DNA from: Flavobacteriaceae bacterium
GTDB taxonomy: Bacteria > Bacteroidota > Bacteroidia > Flavobacteriales > Flavobacteriaceae
DNA: 37,265 nt
Assembly: GCA_014763515.1 (NCBI GenBank)
Contig: JACXVH010000002.1
Location: forward strand, 1-37,265
Direction: 5' to 3'
Positions 17,065 to 24,590 of this stretch are shown here, in pieces. The first letter of the stretch is position 1. The number at the start of each line of letters is the position of its first letter. Below the pieces are notes generated by a model. The model saw nothing but the letters and a program-made list of their open reading frames with translations. It did no database searches and was not told where the DNA came from. A program made the translations under genes and the position numbers.

Positions 17065-18071
17065 TGGAAAATACATTTGAACAAAACGAACAACAAGAAA
17101 GTGTAAACTTTCAATCTAGAATAAATTTACAGCCTTTGCAAGAAAGTGTAGATAAAGTAAAAGACGAAATAGCAAAAATAATTGTAGGCCAGCATGAAAT
17201 GATTGACCAATTATTGGTTTCTATTTTAGCAAATGGTCATGTTTTATTAGAAGGAGTACCTGGAGTTGCTAAAACCATAACCGCAAAATTATTAGCAAAA
17301 ACTTTGGACTTAGATTTCAGTCGAATTCAATTTACTCCAGATTTAATGCCTTCAGATATCATTGGAACATCTGTTTTTGATTTATCAAAATCTACTTTCG
17401 AATTCAAAAAAGGTCCTATTTTCTCAAATTTTGTATTAATTGATGAAATAAATCGTGCGCCAGCTAAAACACAAGCTGCACTTTTTGAAGTAATGGAAGA
17501 AAGACAAATTACTGCTGATGGTACAACTTATGTTTTAGAACAACCATTTTTAGTAATTGCTACGCAAAACCCTATTGAGCAAGAAGGAACTTATAGATTA
17601 CCTGAAGCACAATTAGACCGATTTTTATTTAAAATTAATGTGGGTTATCCAAATCTTCAACAAGAAATTGATATTATTCAAAAAGAGAACGAATTACAAA
17701 GTCGTGATAAATTTGAAAATATTGTTTCTATTATTTCTCAAAGTAACATTATTGAGTTCCAAAAACTCGTAAAACAAATCATTATAGAACCAAATTTGGT
17801 AGAATACATTGCTAAAATTGTAATAAATACTCGTGAAAATACCTTTTTATATTTAGGTGCTTCTCCGCGTGCTTCAATTGCAATTTTGAATGCTGCTAAA
17901 GGTTTTGCTGCTCTAAAATCACGCGATTTTGTGACGCCAGATGATATTAAACAAGCCGCAATTCCAGTTTTACAACACCGTGTTGTAGTAACGCCAGAAC
18001 GCGAAATGGAAGGCATAAGCAGTACCGAAATAATTAAACAAATTGTAGATGCCGTTGAAATTCCTAGATAA
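17064..18071 (+). CDS. MoxR family AAA+ ATPase
   Basis: This 335-residue AAA+ protein has Walker A GVPGVAKT at 64-71, Walker B FVLIDEIN at 123-130 with D127 and E128, the family signature RAPAKTQAALFEVMEERQ just after it, sensor 1 in VIATQNPIEQEGT, and the Arg-finger/sensor 2 region GASPRASIAIL near 265-275. MoxR ATPases act as chaperone-like motors that help assemble or activate partner proteins, often with VWA or DUF58 partners. The DUF58 gene follows 14 bases downstream and the membrane proteins precede it, which is the standard MoxR neighbourhood. Catalytic residues are all present, so the enzyme should be active. The physiological target is unknown. Confidence 0.95.
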   Translation: MENTFEQNEQQESVNFQSRINLQPLQESVDKVKDEIAKIIVGQHEMIDQLLVSILANGHVLLEGVPGVAKTITAKLLAKTLDLDFSRIQFTPDLMPSDIIGTSVFDLSKSTFEFKKGPIFSNFVLIDEINRAPAKTQAALFEVMEERQITADGTTYVLEQPFLVIATQNPIEQEGTYRLPEAQLDRFLFKINVGYPNLQQEIDIIQKENELQSRDKFENIVSIISQSNIIEFQKLVKQIIIEPNLVEYIAKIVINTRENTFLYLGASPRASIAILNAAKGFAALKSRDFVTPDDIKQAAIPVLQHRVVVTPEREMEGISSTEIIKQIVDAVEIPR

Positions 18072-18085
18072 AAATTAATGTATTG

Positions 18086-19420
18086 ATGAAAAACTTTTTC
18101 AAACAATTATACCTAAACAACTTTTTCTTTTACTGTCTAATGGGAGTTATTTTTTTGTTCCTATTGGCTTTCTTTCTCCCTATGTTTTATAGTGCAAGTT
18201 GGTATTTATTGTTTGTACTTTTAACCTTTACAGTAATTGATGTTATTTTACTTTTTAGCTCAAAAAAGGCTGTAACAGGAATACGAAATACACCCGAAAA
18301 ATTATCAAATGGTGATGAAAATGATGTAACCATCTATTTACAAAATAAATATTCATTTCCGGTTTGGGTAAAAGTAATTGATGAAATTCCTTTTCAGTTT
18401 CAAAAAAGAGATTTTGAAGTAAAACGAAAAGTTAATGCTAATGAAAAAGATTCTTTTAAATACTTTTTAAGACCAACAGAACGTGGGGAGTATCTTTTTG
18501 GAAAATTAAACGTTTATGTAGCTTCACCATTACGATTAATAAGCCGTCGGTTTGTATATGAAGATCAAAAAATGGTTCCTACATATCCTTCTTATGTACA
18601 ATTAAGAAAATATGATTTAATGGCATTTTCAAACCAATTATTTCAATACGGATTAAAGAAAATAAGACGAATTGGTCATACTATGGAATTTGAACAAATT
18701 AAAGAATATGTGCAAGGAGACGATTTAAGAACCATTAATTGGAAAGCTACCGCAAAAAAAAATGAATTAATGGTAAACCAATATCAAGACGAGAAATCTC
18801 AAAATATGTATATGGTAATCGATAAAGGTCGCGTAATGAAAATGCCTTTTAATGGTTTAAGTTTACTAGATTATGCCATTAATGCTACTTTAGTTTTATC
18901 GAATGTAATCTTGAAAAAAGGCGATAAAGCTGGAATGTTTGCTTTTTCTAAAAAGGTCGAAAACAGAATTGTTGCAGAAAAACGTTTGAGTCAAATGCAA
19001 CAAATCATGGAAAATTTATATAACATTAAGACAGATTTTTTTGAAAGTGATTTTAGCCGATTGTATGTAGATGTAAAAAAACATATTAACCAACGTAGTT
19101 TGATTATTTTGTACACAAATTTTGAAACGCTCGATGGTTTACACCGACAACTTCCTTATTTAAAAGGAATTGCAAAAAGTCATTTATTAGTTGTAGTGTT
19201 CTTTAATAATACCGAATTAAATGAACTTATTCAAAAGAAAGCCACTAATATTCAAGAAGTTTATGATAAAGTAATTGCCGAAAAATTTGCTTTCGAGAAA
19301 CGACTTATTGTAAATGAATTAAAAAAATACGGAATTTATTCAGTTCTCACACAACCCGAAAATTTAACATTAGATACTATCAATAAATATTTAGAAATTA
19401 AAGCAAGAGGAATTTTATAA
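18086..19420 (+). CDS. DUF58 domain-containing protein (MoxR partner)
   Basis: This 444-residue protein starts at ATG 18086 (MKNFFKQLYLNNFFFY). Two N-terminal membrane helices (about 12-58) precede a periplasmic-like beta segment. The DUF58 core follows, with EFEQIKEYVQGDDLRTINW at about 208-226 and the basic strand ATAKKNELMVNQYQDEKSQ, then a VWA-like Rossmann domain in which MYMVIDKGR (about 246-254) replaces the usual MIDAS DxSxS. DUF58 proteins are typical substrates or adaptors of MoxR ATPases. The gene immediately follows MoxR and overlaps the next membrane-protein ATG by one base (TAATG). A degenerate metal site suggests a protein-binding rather than metal-dependent role, which is an inference. 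Confidence 0.9.
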   Translation: MKNFFKQLYLNNFFFYCLMGVIFLFLLAFFLPMFYSASWYLLFVLLTFTVIDVILLFSSKKAVTGIRNTPEKLSNGDENDVTIYLQNKYSFPVWVKVIDEIPFQFQKRDFEVKRKVNANEKDSFKYFLRPTERGEYLFGKLNVYVASPLRLISRRFVYEDQKMVPTYPSYVQLRKYDLMAFSNQLFQYGLKKIRRIGHTMEFEQIKEYVQGDDLRTINWKATAKKNELMVNQYQDEKSQNMYMVIDKGRVMKMPFNGLSLLDYAINATLVLSNVILKKGDKAGMFAFSKKVENRIVAEKRLSQMQQIMENLYNIKTDFFESDFSRLYVDVKKHINQRSLIILYTNFETLDGLHRQLPYLKGIAKSHLLVVVFFNNTELNELIQKKATNIQEVYDKVIAEKFAFEKRLIVNELKKYGIYSVLTQPENLTLDTINKYLEIKARGIL

Positions 19421-20376
19421 TGCTAACAAGTATAAAAATCGATAAACTAAATATTTTTTTGATGTCGTTATCAGCTTTGTTAGCTTTTTTTATTCCATTC
19501 GAATTATTTCTGTTTGTTTATGCTTTTTTGGGACCATTACATTATCTAACAGAAATTAATTGGTTACATCAAAAAAATTATTACACTACAAGCAAAAATG
19601 ATTATTGGGTTTTAATCATAACATTATTAATAATTGGAATCATTGTTTTTAGCCCATTAAGAAATTATGTCCGCACTTTTCTACCTGTTTTTATAGCATT
19701 TGCATTCTTTTCAGCTTTTGTAATGCAATATTATGAAACTAAACAAAGTAAATTTATAGGTTACATAATCAGTTTAATAATTAGTATTTTATTATTTGCC
19801 TTAGTTCAAGAAAAAACTGAAATTGTGTTTTCTATTTTCTTACCAAGTTTAATTCACGTTTTTATTTTTACAGGATTATTCATCTTAATTGGTGCTCTAA
19901 AAACTAAAAATTTATGGGCTAAAATTTCTATTGCCGCTTTTATATTATGTGCTGTTTTATTAATCTTCTCATCAGTTCATTCAGAATTCAATTTCATTAC
20001 TAATTTAAAGCTTCAAGAAAATTATCATTCATTTGAAAAAATCAATCAAACTTTAATTAACTTTTTTTCAGACAATTCAAATACTGTTTTTACCTCTACA
20101 ATTGGTATTCAAATTATGAGGTTTATTGCATTTTCATATACTTATCATTATTTAAATTGGTTTTCTAAAACATCAATAATTCAATGGCATAAAACAACGA
20201 AATTAAAAATGATTGCAATTATTACCATTTGGATAATTTCTGTAGCTCTTTATATCTACAATTACAATTTAGGATTAAAATGGTTGTATTTATTAAGCCT
20301 CGCTCATGTATTTTTAGAGTTTCCTCTAAATTTCACTACTTTTAGAATGTTATTTTCAAGTGTAAAGAATAAATAA
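19420..20376 (+). CDS. Polytopic membrane protein with conserved-looking membrane histidines, function unknown
   Basis: This 318-residue protein has about eight or nine hydrophobic segments. Histidines fall at or inside membrane borders: H41 and H50 in FLGPLHYLTEINWLH, one in PSLIHVFIF, one in YTYHYLNW and one in LAHVFLEFPLNF. This layout recalls membrane enzymes that use helix histidines for metal binding, such as Brp/Blh-type carotenoid dioxygenases, but I see no diagnostic motif of that family. The start overlaps the DUF58 stop (TAATG), so it is the last gene of the MoxR operon. The next gene has its own promoter. It could be a structural partner of the MoxR module or a separate enzyme carried by the operon; the sequence alone does not decide. 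Confidence 0.72.
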   Translation: MLTSIKIDKLNIFLMSLSALLAFFIPFELFLFVYAFLGPLHYLTEINWLHQKNYYTTSKNDYWVLIITLLIIGIIVFSPLRNYVRTFLPVFIAFAFFSAFVMQYYETKQSKFIGYIISLIISILLFALVQEKTEIVFSIFLPSLIHVFIFTGLFILIGALKTKNLWAKISIAAFILCAVLLIFSSVHSEFNFITNLKLQENYHSFEKINQTLINFFSDNSNTVFTSTIGIQIMRFIAFSYTYHYLNWFSKTSIIQWHKTTKLKMIAIITIWIISVALYIYNYNLGLKWLYLLSLAHVFLEFPLNFTTFRMLFSSVKNK

Positions 20377-20383
20377 TTAAAAG

Positions 20384-20391
20384 TATCTTTG
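20384..20391 (+). promoter_or_regulatory. -7 element for the TrmH-type methyltransferase gene
   Basis: TATCTTTG is an exact match to TAnnTTTG and lies 14 bases before ATG 20406, in a 29-base intergenic gap. The expected transcription start is about 8 bases before the ATG. No clear -33 TTG is present. Confidence 0.55.
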
Positions 20392-20405
20392 CATAAATTT
20401 TCAAT

Positions 20406-21197
20406 ATGAAAAAAATAGAATCGGTTCAAAATCCGTTTATCAAATCATTAGTTCAACTTCAAGAAAAAGCCAAAGTTCGTAAACAAGAAGGAAAATTTTT
20501 AATTGAAGGAAAACGCGAAATAGAATTGGCTTTAAAAGGCGGATATTCATTAAAAACGATTCTTTTTTTAGCTGAAATCTTTTCGGAAGAACAACTAAAA
20601 AATTTTTCAATTTCTCCAAAAACCGAGAAAATAGAAATTTCGAAAGAAGTCTATCAAAAATTAGCCTATAGAGATACTACCGAAGGAATTTTGGCTGTTG
20701 CTGAATCCAAATCTTTAGCACTAAACGATTTAAAATTATCTAAAAATCCGCTTATTTTAGTAGCCGAAGGTTTAGAAAAACCAGGAAATCTTGGCGCTAT
20801 ACTTAGAACTGCTGATGCCGCTAATATTGATGCAGTTATCATTGCGAACCCTAAAACAGATTTATACAATCCAAATATTGTACGATCTAGTGTAGGCTGC
20901 TTATTTACACGACAAATTGCAACGGGAACTTCCGAAGAAGTTGTGCAATTTTTAAAAGAAAACAATATCAACTTTTATAGTGCTACACTTCAAAATTCAA
21001 ATGCTTATCATGTTGAAAATTATACGCAACCCACTGCAATTGTTGTAGGAACTGAAGCAACTGGTTTAACTGAAATTTGGCGAACTGAAAGTACGCAAAA
21101 CGTAATTATTCCTATGCAGGGCGAAATTGATTCTATGAATGTTTCAGTGGCAGCTGCAATTTTACTTTTTGAAGCAAAAAGACAGCGCGGTTTCTAG
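20406..21197 (+). CDS. TrmH/SpoU family RNA 2'-O-methyltransferase
   Basis: This 263-residue protein has an N-terminal substrate-binding domain (IESVQNPFIKSLVQLQEK, then KFLIEGKREIELAL at about 32-45) and a C-terminal SPOUT knot domain. The three SpoU motifs are visible: GLEKPGNLGAILRTADA (about 124-140) with the catalytic Asn and Arg, VVGTEATGLT (about 217-226) and IPMQGEIDSMNVSVAAAI (about 239-256). It methylates a ribose 2'-OH in rRNA or tRNA using SAM; RlmB-like 23S rRNA methylation is the likeliest role, but the target base cannot be read from the sequence. It has its own -7 promoter and ends six bases from the convergent aroE stop. Confidence 0.92.
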   Translation: MKKIESVQNPFIKSLVQLQEKAKVRKQEGKFLIEGKREIELALKGGYSLKTILFLAEIFSEEQLKNFSISPKTEKIEISKEVYQKLAYRDTTEGILAVAESKSLALNDLKLSKNPLILVAEGLEKPGNLGAILRTADAANIDAVIIANPKTDLYNPNIVRSSVGCLFTRQIATGTSEEVVQFLKENNINFYSATLQNSNAYHVENYTQPTAIVVGTEATGLTEIWRTESTQNVIIPMQGEIDSMNVSVAAAILLFEAKRQRGF

Positions 21198-21202
21198 TTA
21201 AA

Positions 21203-21964
21203 TTATTTATTCCAAATTTTCCACGCTTTTTCTGCTTGAAAAACAAGCATTTCGTAACCGTTTTGCACCTTAGCTCCATTCTCTTTTGCTTTTCTCATAA
21301 AAGTAGTTACTTCTGGATTGTAAACTAAATCAAATGCAATGTGTTTATTGGTAAACAATTCATAATTTAATGGCGGACACGACTCTATATTTGGATGTGT
21401 TCCAAGCGGAGTTGTATTAATAATTATTTGATAATCTTTGAAAACTTCTGCATCTAATTCTTCGTAGGAAAACTCATATTCTGAAGCATTTCTCGAAGCA
21501 AAATCAAATTCTATTTTCATTTTTCTTAGAGCATAAGCAATTGCTTTACTTGCGCCACCAGTTCCTAAAATTAAAGCCTTTTTATGATGGTTTTCTAATA
21601 GTGGTAACAAAGCTTTTTTAAATCCGTAATGATCTGTATTATGTCCTTTTAGCTTTTTCTTTTTAGAAATAGAAATTGTATTTACCGCTCCTATCTTGCG
21701 GGCAGTTTTAGAAAGCCCGTCTAGATATGAAATAATTTCTTCTTTATATGGGATAGTAACGTTCATTCCTTTTAAACCTTTTGTTTCACTAATAACATTA
21801 GGAAACTCTTTAATAGTTTGAATATCAAAATTTAAATATTCGCAATTATCAAAATGTAAAAGAGAAAACTTTTCATTAAAATACTTTCTAGAAAATGAGT
21901 ACGAAATATTTCTACCCACTAACCCATATTTTATCTGCTTTTTATGTTTTTTATTTTTCCCCAT
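21203..21964 (-). CDS. aroE: Shikimate dehydrogenase
   Basis: This 253-residue protein is a complete, short AroE. SYSFS (21-25) is the shikimate-binding serine motif, MNVTIPYKEEII (67-78) carries the catalytic lysine K74, HNTDHYGF (108-115) carries the catalytic Asp D111, and ILGTGGASKAI (132-142) is the NADPH-binding loop. It reduces 3-dehydroshikimate to shikimate in aromatic amino acid synthesis. The N terminus has a short Lys-rich lead (MGKNKKHKKQIK) before the first strand KYGLVG; no later in-frame ATG fits. The ATG overlaps the stop of the DUF368 gene (TAATG), so it is the second gene of a two-gene operon. Its stop is six bases from that of the convergent methyltransferase. Confidence 0.95.
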   Translation of the reverse strand: MGKNKKHKKQIKYGLVGRNISYSFSRKYFNEKFSLLHFDNCEYLNFDIQTIKEFPNVISETKGLKGMNVTIPYKEEIISYLDGLSKTARKIGAVNTISISKKKKLKGHNTDHYGFKKALLPLLENHHKKALILGTGGASKAIAYALRKMKIEFDFASRNASEYEFSYEELDAEVFKDYQIIINTTPLGTHPNIESCPPLNYELFTNKHIAFDLVYNPEVTTFMRKAKENGAKVQNGYEMLVFQAEKAWKIWNK

Positions 21965-22938
21965 TACGAATTGGTTTTACCTAATTTAAAAGCTAATTTT
22001 TCGAGTCCAAAAATTAAGAAAAATCCAATAACTGCCATAATAATTGCGCCAAAAATTTTAGGTTCGCCTACAAAATTTATTGGTAAAATACTTCTTTCTA
22101 TAAAAGGAACTGTCGCACCATGACTATTAACTCTTGTCTCTAAAACTTCCTTCCAAGGCCAAATTTTATTTAATGATCCAATCATAAATCCAATTAACAA
22201 TGCTAATGTAGTATTTTTATGATGTGCAAACATCCAGGTTAAAACTCTTGAGAAAAGCTTTAAACCTAAAATTGCTCCACCTGCAAAAACTGCTAATTTT
22301 GTGAACGCTTGTAATAACAAATCGGTATTCATTTGTGTTAAACCTTCACGTAATTGATTAATTGTTCTTATTACTGTTTGATAAGACCCCATTAACAGTA
22401 AGATAAATGCTCCTGAAACACCTGGCAAAATCATTGCAATTATCGCTAAAAAACCAGATAAAAATAAATATGGATAACTATCTGGTGAGCTTGTTGGCTC
22501 AGCAATAGTAATGTAATAAGATAAAATAGTTCCTATTAATAACGCTATTATTCCTTTTAAATGCCAATGCGTTATTTCTTTCCAAATGAAAACAATACTT
22601 GCAATTACTAATCCGAAGAAAAATGACCAAACTAAAATAGGTTGTGTTTCTAAAAGATGGGTAATAATCTTTGAAAAAGTTAAAACACTAATTGCAATTC
22701 CGGATAATAAAGCTAACAAAAAATTGCCGTTTACGGATCCCCAAGCTGCTTTAAAACCATTGTTTTTTAGAGTCTTAAGTGTACCAATGTTAATTTTATT
22801 TATACTGTCAATTAACTCTTGATAAATTCCGGAAATAAATGCAATAGTTCCGCCTGAAACTCCAGGAACAACATCGGCAGCTCCCATAGCTATACCTTTT
22901 AAGGTAATCAATAAATAATCTGGAAATAGTTTTCTCAT
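21964..22938 (-). CDS. DUF368 family undecaprenyl-phosphate translocase (PopT-like)
   Basis: This protein has about eight membrane segments. Two related signature loops are visible: GAADVVPGVSGGTIAF near the N terminus and MILPGVSGAFILLLMGSY in the middle. DUF368 proteins have been shown in other bacteria to recycle undecaprenyl phosphate across the cytoplasmic membrane, which would supply carrier lipid for peptidoglycan and for the surface glycans encoded earlier in the window. Three in-frame ATGs are available (22956, 22944, 22938). I chose 22938, giving 324 residues (MRKLFPDYLLITLKGIAMG). The -7 element at 22964-22971 predicts transcription from about 22958, which would leave ATG 22956 without a leader, while ATG 22944 lies at the T-run of an upstream terminator. 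aroE follows in TAATG overlap. Confidence 0.88.
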   Translation of the reverse strand: MRKLFPDYLLITLKGIAMGAADVVPGVSGGTIAFISGIYQELIDSINKINIGTLKTLKNNGFKAAWGSVNGNFLLALLSGIAISVLTFSKIITHLLETQPILVWSFFFGLVIASIVFIWKEITHWHLKGIIALLIGTILSYYITIAEPTSSPDSYPYLFLSGFLAIIAMILPGVSGAFILLLMGSYQTVIRTINQLREGLTQMNTDLLLQAFTKLAVFAGGAILGLKLFSRVLTWMFAHHKNTTLALLIGFMIGSLNKIWPWKEVLETRVNSHGATVPFIERSILPINFVGEPKIFGAIIMAVIGFFLIFGLEKLAFKLGKTNS

Positions 22939-22943
22939 AGTCA

Positions 22944-22985
22944 TAAAAAAAGTCATTCTAAAACAAAAATAGTTAAAGAATGACT
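22944..22985 (-). terminator. Rho-independent terminator of the TPR gene, with a promoter in its loop
   Basis: Perfect 9-base arms AGTCATTCT (22951-22959) and AGAATGACT (22977-22985) enclose a 17-base loop. Read on the minus strand, the hairpin is followed by seven T residues (22951-22945), the normal layout of an intrinsic terminator for the TPR gene that ends at 23005. The stem is AT-rich, so efficiency is uncertain. Confidence 0.55.
22964..22971 (-). promoter_or_regulatory. -7 element for the DUF368-aroE operon
   Basis: TATTTTTG on the minus strand matches TAnnTTTG. It lies wholly within the loop of the terminator hairpin of the upstream gene, so the new transcript would start in the distal arm of that hairpin. 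It favours the internal start codon at 22938. Confidence 0.5.
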
Positions 22986-23004
22986 CTTGTACTAGTATTA
23001 AAAG

Positions 23005-24402
23005 TTATTTTAATCTAAACTTTTCAATTTGTGCTTGAACTTCTGAACTACCCCAAGCAAATGGGAAATTCTCTTCAAGAATTGTATGATTCGCAAAATT
23101 TAATCGTAAACCATTACTCAAGTGAAACCTACCTTTATCATTTTCACCTAATAGGTAGTATAAACCTGCTAATCGATATTCAATTTCAAATTCATCTGGA
23201 AATACATCTGAAGCTTGCAATAAAATTTCAACACCATTTTCAAATTTACCTAAAAATTGCAACATATTTGACCACAATATAAAAGTATCTAAATTTATAT
23301 CGCCACTTTCAAATGCTCTACGATAACCTAACTCGGCTTCTTCATAGAAGTTTAAAGCTTCATTAATAGCTGCATATCTTTTCCAATAAAAACTATTTTC
23401 TCCATCTATACCTATTGCTTTATTTACATAATATAAAGCTTTTTGGAAGTTTTTTTGGCGAATATAAAAATCAGTAATTGCTATCCACCCTTTATCTAAA
23501 AGCGGATCTTCATGAACTGTTTTATGATAATATTTAAGCGCTTTTTCTTTGTTCCCTAATCGTTCATAACATTTACCAATTCTTAACAAAGCAAATGATG
23601 TAGGATCATCTAATTCAATCGTTGTTTTAAAACTTTCAATTGCTTCCTCATATCGTTTTAATTTTTCTAAAGACTTTCCTTTTTCCATAAAAGCCCCTAA
23701 AAAAGTATCATCTATAATAGTTGCATAATCAAAAGCCCAAACAGCTTTTTCATAATTTTTTAAAGCATAATACTGACGTCCTAATTGATGCCAAGCTACT
23801 TCGCTGTAGGGATTTCGATTAATAAAACTTTCTAAATACTCAATAGCTTTTTCATTTTGTTCCAAAAAATCATAACAATAAACCACATTATATAATGCCG
23901 AATAATCTTGATCGTCCTCTTCTAAACATAATATAAAATAATCTTTAGCCTTTTCCAGATCATCCATAAATAGATATTCCATTCCTATCATAGAATAAAC
24001 ATCGGCTAAATCATCGGTATACTTCAAGGCAAGTTTTAAAGTTTCGATAGCTTTTTCATGCTGATCTCGCTTCGAATGAATTTGAGCTTGCTGTATATAA
24101 ATTTCTTCATTGGTTGGTTCTATTGCATACAATTCTTGCAATAATCTTTCCGCTAAATCTAGTTTATCCTCGTAAACCAACATTTCTACTTGAACTAATC
24201 TTAATCCTGTAGATTTTGGATGTTGCTCTAGCCCTAATTTTAAAGCTCTTTTAGCTAAATTCATTCGGCCTGTATCCATGTAGTGAAGAATAATATCTTC
24301 AAACTCTTCTGAATCAAAAAAGAAAACTTTATTGGTTTTCAACATCGATTCAAATTTGGATAACGAAAGGTTGTTTTCTTCTTCATCGTGACTCAATCTC
24401 AT
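23005..24402 (-). CDS. Tetratricopeptide repeat protein
   Basis: This 465-residue soluble protein is made of roughly a dozen TPR-like helix pairs covering almost its whole length after residue 30. Clear units include AWHQLGRQYYALKNYEKAV, FALLRIGKCYERLGNKEKAL and GWIAITDFYIRQKNFQKAL, each with the A/G-Y-L spacing of TPRs. There is no signal peptide or membrane segment; the N terminus is acidic (SHDEEENNLSL). TPR arrays are protein-binding scaffolds; the partner is unknown. Similar single-domain proteins are common in Bacteroidota, but I do not recognise a functional subfamily. The upstream region carries two perfect palindromes (24426-24444 and 24473-24491). Transcription probably ends at the hairpin at 22951-22985. 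Confidence 0.85.
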   Translation of the reverse strand: MRLSHDEEENNLSLSKFESMLKTNKVFFFDSEEFEDIILHYMDTGRMNLAKRALKLGLEQHPKSTGLRLVQVEMLVYEDKLDLAERLLQELYAIEPTNEEIYIQQAQIHSKRDQHEKAIETLKLALKYTDDLADVYSMIGMEYLFMDDLEKAKDYFILCLEEDDQDYSALYNVVYCYDFLEQNEKAIEYLESFINRNPYSEVAWHQLGRQYYALKNYEKAVWAFDYATIIDDTFLGAFMEKGKSLEKLKRYEEAIESFKTTIELDDPTSFALLRIGKCYERLGNKEKALKYYHKTVHEDPLLDKGWIAITDFYIRQKNFQKALYYVNKAIGIDGENSFYWKRYAAINEALNFYEEAELGYRRAFESGDINLDTFILWSNMLQFLGKFENGVEILLQASDVFPDEFEIEYRLAGLYYLLGENDKGRFHLSNGLRLNFANHTILEENFPFAWGSSEVQAQIEKFRLK

Positions 24403-24425
24403 AGCTACTTCAGTTTATGGTTTTG

Positions 24426-24444
24426 TCCTTAACTAAATTAAGGA
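24426..24444. promoter_or_regulatory. Palindrome over the putative TPR-gene promoter
   Basis: TCCTTAACTAAATTAAGGA has perfect 7-base arms around a 5-base centre. On the minus strand it contains TAATTTAG (24433-24440), one mismatch from the -7 consensus, about 30 bases before the TPR gene ATG. A protein bound here would block that promoter, so it is a candidate operator; no regulator is known. Confidence 0.35.
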
Positions 24445-24472
24445 TTTAAACAGGGCATAAAGTTTTTACAAC

Positions 24473-24491
24473 AAATTGTTTTAAACAATTT
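24473..24491. repeat. Perfect 9-base palindrome upstream of the TPR gene
   Basis: AAATTGTTTTAAACAATTT consists of perfect 9-base arms separated by a single T. It lies 71-89 bases upstream of the TPR gene ATG. A one-base loop makes an RNA hairpin unlikely with all pairs closed, so a DNA-level binding site for a dimeric regulator is more plausible. A chance AT-rich palindrome cannot be excluded. Confidence 0.4.
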
Positions 24492-24510
24492 AATTAACAA
24501 TTTAGTTTTA

Positions 24511-24590
24511 GGTAAAGGGTTATAGGTGATGGGTTATAGGGTTTGTATAATTTCATTCCTTTTACCATTAACCCTAAACCATTAACCTAT
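24511..24590 (-). repeat. Quasi-tandem GGTTAATGG / CCTATAACCC word repeats after the aminotransferase stop
   Basis: Reading the minus strand from the aminotransferase stop, GGTTAATGG occurs twice (the second preceded by GG), with the stop codon TAA inside the first copy. After an AT spacer come CCCTATAACCC and ACCTATAACCC, the opposite-strand version of similar words. The two halves form an imperfect inverted repeat that could fold as a long weak hairpin. Confidence 0.5.

Noticed and set aside
17738..18106. Minus-strand open frame of 122 codons
   Set aside because: It lies antisense to the intact MoxR gene and has no recognisable domain or promoter.
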